NCBI RefSeq assembly: GCF_001676615.1
Contig: NZ_LYXZ01000039.1
Span: 1 to 64,000, forward strand
Direction of reading: 5' to 3'
DNA: 64,000 nt
Source of the DNA: Labrys sp. WJW
GTDB lineage: Bacteria > Pseudomonadota > Alphaproteobacteria > Rhizobiales > Labraceae
Under the pieces are notes generated by a model that saw only the letters and a program-made list of their open reading frames with translations, was not told where the DNA came from and searched no databases. Positions 1 to 9,243 of this stretch are shown piece after piece. Position 1 is the first letter of the stretch. Every line of letters starts with the position of its first letter. Position numbers and translations under genes: made by a program.

Positions 1-28
1 CGGGGGGGGGGGGGGGGGCCCCGCCCCC
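1..28. other. G/C homopolymer at window edge, probable artefact
   Basis: Seventeen consecutive G are followed by a C-rich run. Read on the minus strand, the nadE frame is normal up to the conserved Asn-Lys-Arg and then turns into Gly/Arg/Pro codons where NadE proteins continue with a conserved Gln-Gly. The break coincides with the homopolymer, so I take it as a low-quality contig end rather than biology. Confidence 0.7.
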
Positions 29-599
29 GCCTCTTGTTGAGGCCGGCAAGCGGCAGGATGTCGGCCGCGCCGTCGCCGAACTTGGTATAGAAGCCCATCA
101 CCGCCTCGGCGGCATGGTCCGTGCCGATGACGATGCCGCGCACGGCTCCGGCGAGGCCGAACTGGGCGATCATGCGCTGGCGCGCCTTGATGTTGCCGTG
201 GTGGAAATCGGCGCGCGGTCCCTCGATCAGGTCGCCGGCTTCGCGCGTGAGCTCGGCCATCATCGCATCGGCGGCCGGCTTGATGTTCACGGTGACGACG
301 CGGTCGGCCTTGATGGTCGCCAAGGATTGCTGGGCGTCCTTTTCGTCTGCCTGTACGCCATAGGGCAGGCGCATGGCCAGGAACTGGGCGTCATAGCCTC
401 CGGCCCGCAGGCGTTCGACGCCGGCCTGGGCCAGCAGGCCCGCGGTGAGCGAATCGACGCCGCCGGAGATGCCGAGCACATAGGCACGCCCTCCCGAAGC
501 CTTGAGGTAATCGGCCAGGAAGGCGATGCGCCGCTCGGCTTCTACAGCGGGATCGAAGGCTTCGGGCACGATGATGTCGGGCGTGAGCGGTTGCGGCAT
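1..599 (-). CDS. nadE: NAD+ synthetase, ammonia-dependent type (C-terminus cut by window edge)
   Basis: Last step of NAD biosynthesis: ATP-dependent amidation of deamido-NAD in the cytosol. From an ATG at 599 the protein begins MPQPLTPDIIVPEAFDP and carries the PP-loop ATP-binding motif ISGGVDS near residue 44. The stretches LPYGVQADE and GTDHAAEAVMGFYTKFGDG match E. coli-type (short, ammonia-using) NadE, with no glutaminase domain in front. Around 190 codons are readable before the sequence degenerates into the terminal homopolymer; the family is about 275-330 residues, so roughly the last third is missing. It is divergent from mutS, leaving a 162-base shared upstream region in which I see no clear promoter. 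The family call is secure; the truncation is an edge effect. Confidence 0.9.
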   Translation of the reverse strand, partial: MPQPLTPDIIVPEAFDPAVEAERRIAFLADYLKASGGRAYVLGISGGVDSLTAGLLAQAGVERLRAGGYDAQFLAMRLPYGVQADEKDAQQSLATIKADRVVTVNIKPAADAMMAELTREAGDLIEGPRADFHHGNIKARQRMIAQFGLAGAVRGIVIGTDHAAEAVMGFYTKFGDGAADILPLAGLNKRRGRGPPPPP

Positions 600-761
600 G
601 GTCGGCTTTCACGTGATTGAATCGGGTGACAACAGGCCATGTTCGTTTGGGAGCGTCAATATGGGCGCGGTGGTGGGGCGATCCGGAGATCGACCCACCT
701 ATCCACAAGCCTCCAGCCCCGGCCCCGTGCTCCCTTCAAGCGCATCTGCTAGCGTGCGACC

Positions 762-3491
762 ATGACCTCCTCGCCCCAAAAACTCGATACCGCCGAGGCT
801 TCGGCGCCCGTCACGCCGATGATGGCGCAATATCTCGAGATCAAGGCCGGCCATCCCGGCGCCTTGCTGTTCTATCGCATGGGCGATTTCTACGAGCTGT
901 TCTTCGAGGACGCCGAGATCGCCTCAAAGACGCTCGGCATCGTCCTCACCAAGCGCGGCAAGCATCAGGGCGAGGACATCGCCATGTGCGGCGTGCCGGT
1001 CGTCAGGGCGGACGAATATCTGCAGCGCCTGATCGCCCATGGCCACCGCGTCGCGGTTTGCGAGCAGATGGAGGATCCGGCGGAGGCGAAGAAGCGCGGC
1101 TCCAAATCGGTGGTCAAGCGCGGCGTGGTCCGCCTGGTCACACCAGGCACCATCACCGAGGAAACCCTGCTGGAGCCGACGCGCACCAATCTGCTGCTCG
1201 CTTTGGCGCGCCTGCGCATCTCCGACGATGAGGCCCGCTATGGCCTTGCCTTCGCCGATATCTCCACCGGCGAGTTCGGCCTGTCCGAATGCGACGAGGC
1301 GGGGCTGTCGGCCGAGCTCGCCCGTCTCGACCCGTCCGAGATCGTGATGGCCGAGACGGTGCATGAGGATGCCGAGCTGGCCTCGCTCTGGCGCGAGAGC
1401 CGCGCCGCCGTCACGCCGGTCGGGCGCGACGTCTTCGACGGTTCCCAGGCCGAGCGTCGTCTCGCAGCCTTCTACGATGTCGGCACCATCGATGGCTTCG
1501 GCAGCTTCTCCCAGGCCGAACTGGTCGCCGCTTCAGGCCTGGTCACCTATATCCTGCGCACACAGGTCGGCCAGAAGCCGGCGCTTGAGCCGCCACGCCG
1601 GGATGGCGCCAGCGCCCATATGGCGATCGATGCCGCCACGCGCGCCAATCTGGAACTGACCCGCACCCTGGGCGGCGAGCGGGTCGGCTCCCTGTTCGAT
1701 GCGGTCGACCGCTCGGTGACGGCGGCCGGCGGCCGCCTGCTGGCGCAGTGGCTGGCGAGCCCGCTGTTACAGCCCGAGGCCATTGCGCTCCGCCAGGATG
1801 CGGTGGCTTTCTTCGCCGAGCAGGCCCTGCTGCGCGGCCAGGTCCGTGCCCGGTTGAAATCGGCGCCGGATATCGCCCGCTCCATGGCCCGCCTTGCCCT
1901 CGATCGGGCCGGCCCGCGCGACCTGGCAGCCCTCCGGGAAGGGCTGACCGGCATTGCCGCGATCGAGGCCCTGCTGCGGCAGCGCGAGACCGAATTGCCG
2001 CCGGTGCTCGCCGGCATTCTCTCGGCCTTGGCCAAGCCGGACCAGGGCATGGCGGCGCGCCTTGCCGCGGCCTTGCAGGATGATCTGCCGCTGCTCAGGC
2101 GCGATGGCGGCTTCGTGCGCGCCGGCTATGACCAGGCCCTCGACGAGACCAGGGCCCTGCGCGACGAGAGCCGGCGCGTCATCGCCGGCCTGCAGGCGCG
2201 CTACGCCGAGGAGAGCCAGGTCCGCCAGCTCAAGATCAAGCACAACAACATGATCGGCTATTTCGTCGAGGTGCCGCAGCAGGCGGGCGAAGCCTTCCTG
2301 CAGCCGGGCCTTCGCGAGACCTACGTGCATCGCCAGACCATGGCCGGCGCCATGCGTTTTTCGACCGCCGAGCTCTCGACCCTGGAATCGCGCATCGCCT
2401 CGGCGGCCGAGCGCTCGCTGGTGAGCGAGCTTGCGATCTTCTCCGATCTCGCCGCGGCCCTTCTCGGTGACGGCGCCGCCATCCGGGCCGCCACCGAGGC
2501 TCTTGCTTTGCTCGACGTCATCGTGGCGCTCGCCGTGCTGGCCGACGAGGAAAACTATGTCCGTCCCGTCGTCGACACGTCGCTGGCCTTCGCCATCGAG
2601 GGCGGGCGCCATCCCGTGGTGGAACGGGCGCTGAAGCGCGAGGGCAAGCCCTTCGTCGCCAATGACTGCGAATTGAGCGGCGAGGGAGAGGGCAGCAAGG
2701 CTGCCGGCAAGATCTGGCTGCTCACCGGCCCGAACATGGCCGGTAAGTCGACCTTCCTGCGCCAGAATGCCCTGATTGCGGTGCTGGCGCAGATCGGCTC
2801 CTTCGTGCCGGCGAAATCGGCCCATATCGGCGCGGTCGACGCGCTGTTCTCGCGCGTCGGCGCCGCCGATGACCTGGCGCGCGGGCGCTCCACCTTCATG
2901 GTGGAAATGGTGGAGACGGCGGCCATCCTCAACCAGGCCGGATCGCGCGCCCTCGTCATCCTCGACGAGATCGGCCGCGGCACCGCCACCTTCGACGGCC
3001 TCTCCATCGCCTGGGCGGCGATCGAGAACCTCTCGGCCGTCAATCGCTGCCGCGCCCTGTTCGCCACTCATTATCACGAGCTGACCCAGCTGACGAAGAA
3101 GCTGCCGCGGCTGGCCAACGCCACCATGCGGGTGACCGAATGGCATGGCGACGTCGTCTTCCTGCATGAGGTGGTGCCCGGCGCCGCCGACCGTTCCTAC
3201 GGCATCCAGGTCGCCAAGCTCGCCGGCATGCCGGCCGCCGTGGTGGAACGGGCGCGAGCCGTGCTGGCGCAACTGGAGGCGACCGACCGCCAGGCTCCGG
3301 CGGCTCGCCTGGTCGACGATTTGCCTCTGTTCGCCGCGGCCCCGCGGGCACCGGCCCAGCCTGCGGCCAAGGTGCCGGATGAGGTCACGGAAGCCCTCGA
3401 CGCGCTCGATCCCAATGACATGACGCCTCGCCAGGCGCTCGACGCCTTGTTTTCCTTGAAAGCCAAGCGCGATAGCGCCAAGAAGGGGTAA
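762..3491 (+). CDS. mutS: DNA mismatch repair ATPase MutS
   Basis: Recognises mismatches and small insertion/deletion loops as a clamp and recruits MutL. The protein has 909 residues, usual for alphaproteobacterial MutS1. The N-terminal mismatch-reading motif GDFYELF has Phe43 and Glu45 in the positions that contact the mispaired base. The connector, lever and clamp region follows (about 130-560). The ATPase begins with Walker A GPNMAGKST at residues 656-664, followed by the STFMVEM segment, Walker B (VILDEIGRGTATFDG) and the conserved ATHYHEL. The C-terminus ends in a DPNDMTPRQALDALF-type helix, the usual MutS dimer/tetramer tail. The ATG at 762 lies just before an N-terminus that aligns well with the family. 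Complete and undisturbed. Confidence 0.98.
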   Translation: MTSSPQKLDTAEASAPVTPMMAQYLEIKAGHPGALLFYRMGDFYELFFEDAEIASKTLGIVLTKRGKHQGEDIAMCGVPVVRADEYLQRLIAHGHRVAVCEQMEDPAEAKKRGSKSVVKRGVVRLVTPGTITEETLLEPTRTNLLLALARLRISDDEARYGLAFADISTGEFGLSECDEAGLSAELARLDPSEIVMAETVHEDAELASLWRESRAAVTPVGRDVFDGSQAERRLAAFYDVGTIDGFGSFSQAELVAASGLVTYILRTQVGQKPALEPPRRDGASAHMAIDAATRANLELTRTLGGERVGSLFDAVDRSVTAAGGRLLAQWLASPLLQPEAIALRQDAVAFFAEQALLRGQVRARLKSAPDIARSMARLALDRAGPRDLAALREGLTGIAAIEALLRQRETELPPVLAGILSALAKPDQGMAARLAAALQDDLPLLRRDGGFVRAGYDQALDETRALRDESRRVIAGLQARYAEESQVRQLKIKHNNMIGYFVEVPQQAGEAFLQPGLRETYVHRQTMAGAMRFSTAELSTLESRIASAAERSLVSELAIFSDLAAALLGDGAAIRAATEALALLDVIVALAVLADEENYVRPVVDTSLAFAIEGGRHPVVERALKREGKPFVANDCELSGEGEGSKAAGKIWLLTGPNMAGKSTFLRQNALIAVLAQIGSFVPAKSAHIGAVDALFSRVGAADDLARGRSTFMVEMVETAAILNQAGSRALVILDEIGRGTATFDGLSIAWAAIENLSAVNRCRALFATHYHELTQLTKKLPRLANATMRVTEWHGDVVFLHEVVPGAADRSYGIQVAKLAGMPAAVVERARAVLAQLEATDRQAPAARLVDDLPLFAAAPRAPAQPAAKVPDEVTEALDALDPNDMTPRQALDALFSLKAKRDSAKKG

Positions 3492-3493
3492 TT

Positions 3494-3585
3494 GGAGCGC
3501 GGACATCTTGTCCGCATTGCCGCCATCCACGCCTGGTAACGCCGCATCCGCAGGATGGGAAGAGCGGACAGGATGTCCGCGCTCC
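3494..3585. repeat. MITE-like palindromic element, family A, copy 1
   Basis: A 92-base element three bases after mutS. The ends are perfect 14-bp inverted repeats (GGAGCGCGGACATC at 3494-3507 and its complement at 3572-3585); pairing continues to about 22 bp with one mismatch. The same termini flank the copy at 30540-30678 and related ends occur at 33755-33871. No coding capacity. Confidence 0.85.
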
Positions 3586-3600
3586 GACACTCTCCTTCCT

Positions 3601-3702
3601 AGAGCAAAGTGCGTTCAAGTGTGAACGCCCATTTGCTCTAACTCCTTGTTCCAACGCGTCTTTGCGATTCGAGGTGACCCCCCGTCAAATCGCAAAACGC
3701 TA
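3601..3702. repeat. Interspersed repeat, family B, copy 1 (full length)
   Basis: About 100 bases with two consecutive stem-loops. The first pairs AGAGCAAA...GCGTTCA with TGAACGC...TTTGCTCT. The second pairs GCGTCTTTGCGATT with AAATCGCAAAACGC. The second half recurs at 10446, 26095, 28010 (inverted), 48643 and 50009 (inverted). It lies directly in front of glnD and fills most of the mutS-glnD gap with the family A element. Confidence 0.85.
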
Positions 3703-3713
3703 TAAGGCCTGCA

Positions 3714-6485
3714 ATGCTCGACAAGCCCGATCGTGAGCTCCACCTCGTCCTCGACCGCATGGCGCTCGAAGCTGAGATCGACGCCTTGGCGCTGGAGCAT
3801 GAGGGCAATGCCGACGCCCTCAGGCTGGCGGTGGTCACCCTGCTCAAGGCCACCCTGCGCGACGGCCGCGAGACCATCCGCACCTGGTTCAGCGAGGACC
3901 GCCTCGGCACGGCCTGCGCCCAGCGCCTGTCCTGGCTCGAGGACGAGATCATCCGCGCCAGCTATGCCTATGTGACGCGCTACGTCTATACCACCCACAA
4001 CCCCACCGCTGGCGAGCGCATGGCCGTCATCGCCGTCGGCGGCTACGGCCGCGGCACCCTGGCGCCGGGGTCGGACATCGACCTGCTCTTCCTGCTGCCG
4101 GCCAAGCAGACGGCCTGGGGCGAGAGCGTCACCGAGGCCATCCTCTATGTCTTGTGGGACCTCGGGCAGAAGGTCGGTCATGCCACGCGCACGATCGACG
4201 AGTGCCTGCGCCTCGCCCGCGGCGACATGACCATCCGGACCGCCTTGCTCGAGGCGCGTCCGATCCTCGGCGACATGGGGCTGGCCAGCGAACTTGCCGC
4301 CCGTTTCGACCGTGAACTCGTCCAGCTCACGGCGGCCGAGTTCGTGGCGGCCAAGCTCGCCGAGCGCGACGACCGCCTGATCAAGGCCGGCAATTCGCGC
4401 TACCGGGTCGAGCCCAACGTCAAGGAGGGCAAGGGCGGCCTGCGCGATCTCAACACGCTCTACTGGATCGCCAAATATGTCTATCGCGTCAGGGATGCCG
4501 CCGACCTCGTCGAGGCCGGCCTGTTCACCCGGCGCGAATATCGCCAGTTCACCCTGGCCGAGGACTTTCTGTGGGCGACGCGCTGTGCCCTTCATTTCCT
4601 CACCGGCCGCGCCGAGGAGCGGCTGACCTTCGACATCCAGCGCGAGATCGCGGCTTTTCTGGGCTATTCGGACCGCGGCGGCCTGCGCGGCGTCGAGCGC
4701 TTCATGAAGCATTATTTCCTGGTGGCCAAGGATGTCGGCGATCTCACCGCCATCGTCTGCGCCGCACTGGAGGCGCGCCAGGAAAAGCCCAAGGCGATGC
4801 TGGATCGCTTCATCGCCCCCTTCCGCCGCAGTCAGCGCCAGGCCCTGATCGGCACCAAGGATTTCGTGATCGAGACGGGCCGGCTCAACGTCGCCAACGA
4901 CCAGGTGTTTGCGCGCGATCCCGTCAACCTGATCCGCCTGTTCCACCTCGCCGACCTGCATTCACTCGCTTTGCATCCCGACGCGATGCGTCTCGTCACC
5001 CGCTCGCTCAAGCTGGTGAACGCTTCGCTGCGCGAGAATGTCGAGGCCAACCGGCTGTTCCTGGAGATCCTGACCTCGCGCAATGCTCCCGAGACCGTGC
5101 TCCGGCGCATGAACGAGGCCGGCGTGCTCGGCCGCTTCATCCCCGATTTCGGCAAGGTCGTGGCGATGATGCAGTTCAACATGTATCACCGCTACACCGT
5201 GGACGAGCATCTCCTACGTTCGGTCGGTGAGCTCGCCGACATCGATCGCGGCGAGGGCGGCGACGAGCATCCCCTCGTCAACGAGATCATGCCGACCATC
5301 CAGAACCGCACCGCCCTCTATGTCGCCACCTTCCTGCACGACATCGCCAAGGGCCGGCCGGAGGACCATTCGCTCGCCGGTGCCAAGATCGCCAAGCGAC
5401 TGGGGCCCCGCCTCGGCCTGACGCCGGGCCAGACCGACACGGTGTCCTGGCTGATCGAGCAGCATCTGGTGATGTCGATGACGGCGCAGTCGCGCGACAT
5501 CTCCGATCGCAAGACCATCGAGACCTTCGCCGGCACCGTGCAGACGCTGGAACGGCTGAAGCTGCTGCTCATCCTTACCGTGGCGGATATCCGGGCGGTG
5601 GGGCCGGGCGTGTGGAACGGCTGGAAGGGCCAGCTCCTGCGCTCGCTGTTCTGGGAGACCGAGCTGGTGCTGGCCGGCGGCCATTCCAATGTGGACCGGC
5701 GCGCCAGCGTGCAACTGTCCCAGGACGAACTGAGGGCGGGCCTGTCGGACTGGAGCACGGCGGAGATCGATGCCTATGTGGCGCGCCTCTACCCGCCCTA
5801 TTGGCTCAAGGTCGACCTGCCGCGGCGGCTGCGCCACGCCCGCTTCGTGCGTGCCGTGCGCGAGCGCGGCGAGACGCTCGGCACCGAGGTCGCCACCGAC
5901 GCCTTCCGCGGCGTGACCGAACTGACCATCCTCGCCCCCGACCATCCGCGCCTGTTGTCGATCATCACCGGTGCCTGCGCCGCCTCCGGCGCCAACATCG
6001 TCGATGCCCAGATCAACACCACCACGGACGGCCTGGCGCTCGACACCATCTTCGTCAGCCGCGAATTCCCACAGGACGAAGACGAGCTGCGCCGGGCCGG
6101 CCGCATCGCCCAGGCGATGGAGCAGGCACTCACCGGCACCATCCGCCTGCCGGATGCCGTGGCCAAGCGCAGTGCCATCAAGCCGCGCCAGAAGGCCTTC
6201 CAGGTCGCGCCCGAGGTGGTGGTCGACAATGAATGGTCGAACCGGCACACCGTGGTGGAGGTCTGGGGACTCGACCGGCCCGGCCTGCTCTACGACCTCA
6301 CCACGGCGATCTCGCGGCTCAACCTCAACATCGCCTCGGCCCATATCGCCACCTTCGGGGAGAAGGCGGTCGACGTGTTCTACGTCACCGATCTCACCGG
6401 GGCGAAGATCACGTCGGTACAGCGTCAGGACAGCATCCGCAGCAATCTGCTGGCGGTGTTCCGGCGCGAGGGTAAATCGGGCTGA
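3714..6485 (+). CDS. glnD: Bifunctional [protein-PII] uridylyltransferase / uridylyl-removing enzyme GlnD
   Basis: Primary nitrogen sensor: uridylylates PII proteins when glutamine is low and removes UMP when it is high. 923 residues, the normal size. The nucleotidyltransferase domain has the GG...D.D signature at residues 109-123 (GGYGRG...GSDIDL; Asp121 and Asp123 bind metal). A GlnD PII-uridylyltransferase linker follows, then an HD phosphohydrolase domain with His542-Asp543 (HDIAKGRPEDHS), and two C-terminal ACT domains (about 735-815 and 845-920) that sense glutamine. mutS-glnD adjacency is common in alphaproteobacteria. The start ATG sits 11 bases after a family B repeat, so the promoter must lie in or upstream of the repeats. 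Confidence 0.97.
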   Translation: MLDKPDRELHLVLDRMALEAEIDALALEHEGNADALRLAVVTLLKATLRDGRETIRTWFSEDRLGTACAQRLSWLEDEIIRASYAYVTRYVYTTHNPTAGERMAVIAVGGYGRGTLAPGSDIDLLFLLPAKQTAWGESVTEAILYVLWDLGQKVGHATRTIDECLRLARGDMTIRTALLEARPILGDMGLASELAARFDRELVQLTAAEFVAAKLAERDDRLIKAGNSRYRVEPNVKEGKGGLRDLNTLYWIAKYVYRVRDAADLVEAGLFTRREYRQFTLAEDFLWATRCALHFLTGRAEERLTFDIQREIAAFLGYSDRGGLRGVERFMKHYFLVAKDVGDLTAIVCAALEARQEKPKAMLDRFIAPFRRSQRQALIGTKDFVIETGRLNVANDQVFARDPVNLIRLFHLADLHSLALHPDAMRLVTRSLKLVNASLRENVEANRLFLEILTSRNAPETVLRRMNEAGVLGRFIPDFGKVVAMMQFNMYHRYTVDEHLLRSVGELADIDRGEGGDEHPLVNEIMPTIQNRTALYVATFLHDIAKGRPEDHSLAGAKIAKRLGPRLGLTPGQTDTVSWLIEQHLVMSMTAQSRDISDRKTIETFAGTVQTLERLKLLLILTVADIRAVGPGVWNGWKGQLLRSLFWETELVLAGGHSNVDRRASVQLSQDELRAGLSDWSTAEIDAYVARLYPPYWLKVDLPRRLRHARFVRAVRERGETLGTEVATDAFRGVTELTILAPDHPRLLSIITGACAASGANIVDAQINTTTDGLALDTIFVSREFPQDEDELRRAGRIAQAMEQALTGTIRLPDAVAKRSAIKPRQKAFQVAPEVVVDNEWSNRHTVVEVWGLDRPGLLYDLTTAISRLNLNIASAHIATFGEKAVDVFYVTDLTGAKITSVQRQDSIRSNLLAVFRREGKSG

Positions 6486-6541
6486 ACGGGCTGCGGGCCG
6501 GCGCTGTGCAGCGGCCTTTCCGTGATTTCTGAGCGAAATCC

Positions 6542-7888
6542 TTATTGCAGCCTCTGCACCAGCTGCTGGTAGAATTTCTGCGAATCCCTGCCCATCGGAA
6601 GGTCGTTCTGGGCATTGGGGCCAACCAGGTCGGCGGTGACGACGCGGGCCCGGTCGCGCAGGGCCGACCAATCCGGCAAGGCCCATTGGGCCTGCGTAAT
6701 GGTCGAGAGGATATAGAGCACATTGTAGCGTCCCGTCAGCGTCAGGCTCTGGACGGCGGGGCGCGCCAGCATGTTGACGAGGGCGCCGACGAGCATGCGC
6801 TGGTCGTCGGGCGAGACCGTTCCGTCGCGCACGGCCCGCACGAGATTGTCCGTGGTCGCCCGCCGCACGTCGCCATCGGGACCATCGATCAGGTTGACGT
6901 TGGCGAGCAGTTGCTCCCCGGCCGTCAGCTGGGGCATGGGTGGCGGCTTGTAGGCGCGGGACTGGTCGATGGCCTGCGTCAGCACGGCATTCGAATCGCG
7001 CAGATACATGTGCTGGGTTGGATTCAATGTCGGTGATGGCGTCTGAGCCAGGGCGAGCTTGGCCTGGGCTTCCTCGAGCGCGCTTTTCATCGCCAGCAAC
7101 TGATCGTTGAGCTCTTTGAGTTCGGCTGCATGCTGAAATCGCTCGGTCTGGAGTCGCACGTCGGCCGCTAGGAAACGCTGGGCCCGTTTGTCATTGTCCG
7201 CCGACAGTTCCTCGGCCTGCCCGCGCAGGCGATCGGCTTCCTTGCGTGCATCGTTCTCCCGAAGAAAGGAGATGAGTGCAAGGATGGCGAAGGCAATGGA
7301 CAGGACGAGCGTGACGATGAAGCCCATGCGAATATGGCGCGTCCGGCGTTCGGCCGCCGCGCTCGCGCTCACGAAGGCCTCGATCTCAGGGTCCTTGTCG
7401 CGATATCCGGCGGCTTCCACCAGGGCATTGCCGGTAAGCAGGTAGCCGGGCGCCCGGTTCGATCGGCGCCATTGATAGGCCAGGGCGCCGATGCGGATCT
7501 GGGCGCGGGCATCCTGCGCCGTCGCTTGTCGCTTCGGTCTCCTGGCCGGCGGTGTGCCTGCTGGCAAAGGCGGTTCCGGCGAGGCGAGATAGGGGGCGAG
7601 TGGCAGGTCGAGATCCGGCCTCGCGCCGTTGGTCGACCAAGCCAGCAGTTGCGTGCTCCAATAATCGATGATGCCCTGGGCGGCCTCGCGGTCCTCCTCC
7701 TGTCCAAGCCGCGCACCCGCCGCAGCGACTTCGTCCCGGAAAGCGGTGACACGATCGCGAAAGGCCGAGATCGCCTCCGGGGTATCGCCATCGCGCTGGC
7801 TGCTGGACTTGAGCAGCTCGAGATGTTCATGGCTGATATCCGCGAGGCTTGCGAAATCGTTCGGCGGATGAGCAGGCGTCTCGGTCAT
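6542..7888 (-). CDS. Membrane-anchored coiled-coil protein, third gene of the EAD-protease cassette
   Basis: Function unknown. 448 residues. The N-terminal ~90 residues are helical and contain DREAAQGIIDYWSTQLL; similar helical modules with a DYW core sit in front of STAND-type and other signalling proteins, but this is from memory and needs a profile search. Residues 90-125 are Pro/Arg-rich. One transmembrane helix lies at about 188-209 (GFIVTLVLSIAFAILALISF), followed by a charged coiled coil (about 210-282) and a globular C-terminal domain (about 300-448) with no motif I recognise. There is no signal peptide, so the N-terminal module is probably cytoplasmic with the coiled coil beyond the membrane, or the reverse. 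Its ATG overlaps the stop of the upstream gene (ATGA at 7885-7888), indicating translational coupling. It converges with glnD. Confidence 0.75.
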   Translation of the reverse strand: MTETPAHPPNDFASLADISHEHLELLKSSSQRDGDTPEAISAFRDRVTAFRDEVAAAGARLGQEEDREAAQGIIDYWSTQLLAWSTNGARPDLDLPLAPYLASPEPPLPAGTPPARRPKRQATAQDARAQIRIGALAYQWRRSNRAPGYLLTGNALVEAAGYRDKDPEIEAFVSASAAAERRTRHIRMGFIVTLVLSIAFAILALISFLRENDARKEADRLRGQAEELSADNDKRAQRFLAADVRLQTERFQHAAELKELNDQLLAMKSALEEAQAKLALAQTPSPTLNPTQHMYLRDSNAVLTQAIDQSRAYKPPPMPQLTAGEQLLANVNLIDGPDGDVRRATTDNLVRAVRDGTVSPDDQRMLVGALVNMLARPAVQSLTLTGRYNVLYILSTITQAQWALPDWSALRDRARVVTADLVGPNAQNDLPMGRDSQKFYQQLVQRLQ

Positions 7889-9228
7889 GGCACGGCCCCC
7901 AGAATGCTCCTCAGGCGGTCGCTGATCTGGAAGACGCTATCGAAATCCGCCTTCAGCCGGCTGTCGAGCGCAAAGAACTGAGCGCTGGCATTCTTCTGGA
8001 AACCCGAAAAGGACCGCTGCAGAGCCCGGATCGCCGGGGCGCTCTTGAGGTTGAACGCGGTATCGCGCTGCGCGATCTCGACATCCTGCAGGCAGGCGTC
8101 GATCTTGTCGCAATCTTCCGCGTCCACGGTCAGGTCCGCCCGCTCCAGGCCGAGCACGGCCAGGTTCAGCAGCATCGCCCTGGTCTCCGGCCACAGCGCA
8201 GCGATCTCGTCCACGATCAGGACACCGGGATCGTCCAGACAACTGGCGAGGATCGAGAGGTTCTGCTCCACTTTCTGCAAGCGATTATGGGTCGCGATCC
8301 GGCTCATCAAGCTACGCTGCAGGGCCCCGAGGGCGACGATGGCCTCGTCGAGCGCAGCCAGAAGGCCAGTGTCGGCTGCACCGATTTCGACCAGGGCGCT
8401 CGCCAGTTCCGGCAGGGGCAGCTTCGTCGCCGCGTCGAAAATGCCCTTGTTCAACTGCACCGACTGGCTGTCGCTGATCGAGGCGATCTGCCGGATGGCG
8501 ATGAGCACCGGCCCCGGCCTGTCGGCCTCGAGCCCCTCCTGGCAGCGCTGCGAACTGCTTTCCAGGTCGTCGACCCAGGAAAGGTCGAGGCCGGCCAGGA
8601 TCTCGTCCGCACCCGGCCTGGCGATCTGGGTGCGGATGGCGATGACGGTGGCGCGCACCTGCGAGATATAGACCTGCACCGTCTCGTAGCTGATCGGATT
8701 GTCCATGCTCGCCACGGCCTGCAACAGGATGCGGGTGTGGTTGATCTGGATGTGATGGAGGCTGTCGTGCAACCCCTTGTAGGCGGCCAGCAGGTTGATG
8801 CGTTGGCCGATTTCGGCAAGCCGCTGCTTCGATATGCCTGCCTTCTTCCGAACCTCGTCCTTGGCCAGGTAGGCGGCGAGGCTGTCGAGGCCGGAGACGA
8901 CGGTGCCGACCTGCGAGGCCACGCTCGGCGGCGCGGTCAGGGCATCGGGGATCAGTTGCGTGACCAAGTCCCTGAATGCGGTATTGTCGTTCTTGGCATG
9001 CAGGACGATGGCGACGAAGTTCGTCAGGATCCCGCATTTTTGTGCCCAGTCGACGCAATCCCGGGCGACCTTGCGCCGGGGCTGTTCGGCAAAGCTTACC
9101 CCGGTGATGGCGACCGACGTGCCGTAGCAGATCTGCATGAGGTCGCCGAGTTCGCGAAAGGTGCACAGGTCTCCGATGGCATTGGAGATCGAGATGACGC
9201 TCTGAGGGGGGAGTGTGACGACGCCCAT
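7885..9228 (-). CDS. Helical protein with EAD-like N-terminal domain, middle gene of the cassette
   Basis: Function unknown. 447 residues, soluble. Residues 4-93 fit the pattern of effector-associated (EAD1-type) death-like adaptor domains: a helical pattern of spaced Leu/Ile with LGDLMQICYG, CVDWAQKCGILTNFV and a final FRDLVTQL. This resembles the N-terminus of the neighbouring protease (9244-10362), as expected if the two proteins meet through like-with-like EAD contacts. The remaining ~350 residues are predicted almost wholly helical, with no nuclease, TIR, caspase or NTPase motif that I can see. It starts 15 bases after the protease stop and overlaps the next gene by 4 bases, so all three are one operon. 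The EAD assignment of this copy is weaker than that of the protease. Confidence 0.7.
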   Translation of the reverse strand: MGVVTLPPQSVISISNAIGDLCTFRELGDLMQICYGTSVAITGVSFAEQPRRKVARDCVDWAQKCGILTNFVAIVLHAKNDNTAFRDLVTQLIPDALTAPPSVASQVGTVVSGLDSLAAYLAKDEVRKKAGISKQRLAEIGQRINLLAAYKGLHDSLHHIQINHTRILLQAVASMDNPISYETVQVYISQVRATVIAIRTQIARPGADEILAGLDLSWVDDLESSSQRCQEGLEADRPGPVLIAIRQIASISDSQSVQLNKGIFDAATKLPLPELASALVEIGAADTGLLAALDEAIVALGALQRSLMSRIATHNRLQKVEQNLSILASCLDDPGVLIVDEIAALWPETRAMLLNLAVLGLERADLTVDAEDCDKIDACLQDVEIAQRDTAFNLKSAPAIRALQRSFSGFQKNASAQFFALDSRLKADFDSVFQISDRLRSILGAVP

Positions 9229-9243
9229 GCCGTTCTCCCTTCC

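Noticed and set aside
1767..3590. 607-codon open frame on the minus strand opposite mutS
   Set aside because: No family-like sequence, His/Gly/Arg-rich shadow of a G/C-biased gene; mutS on the plus strand is complete.
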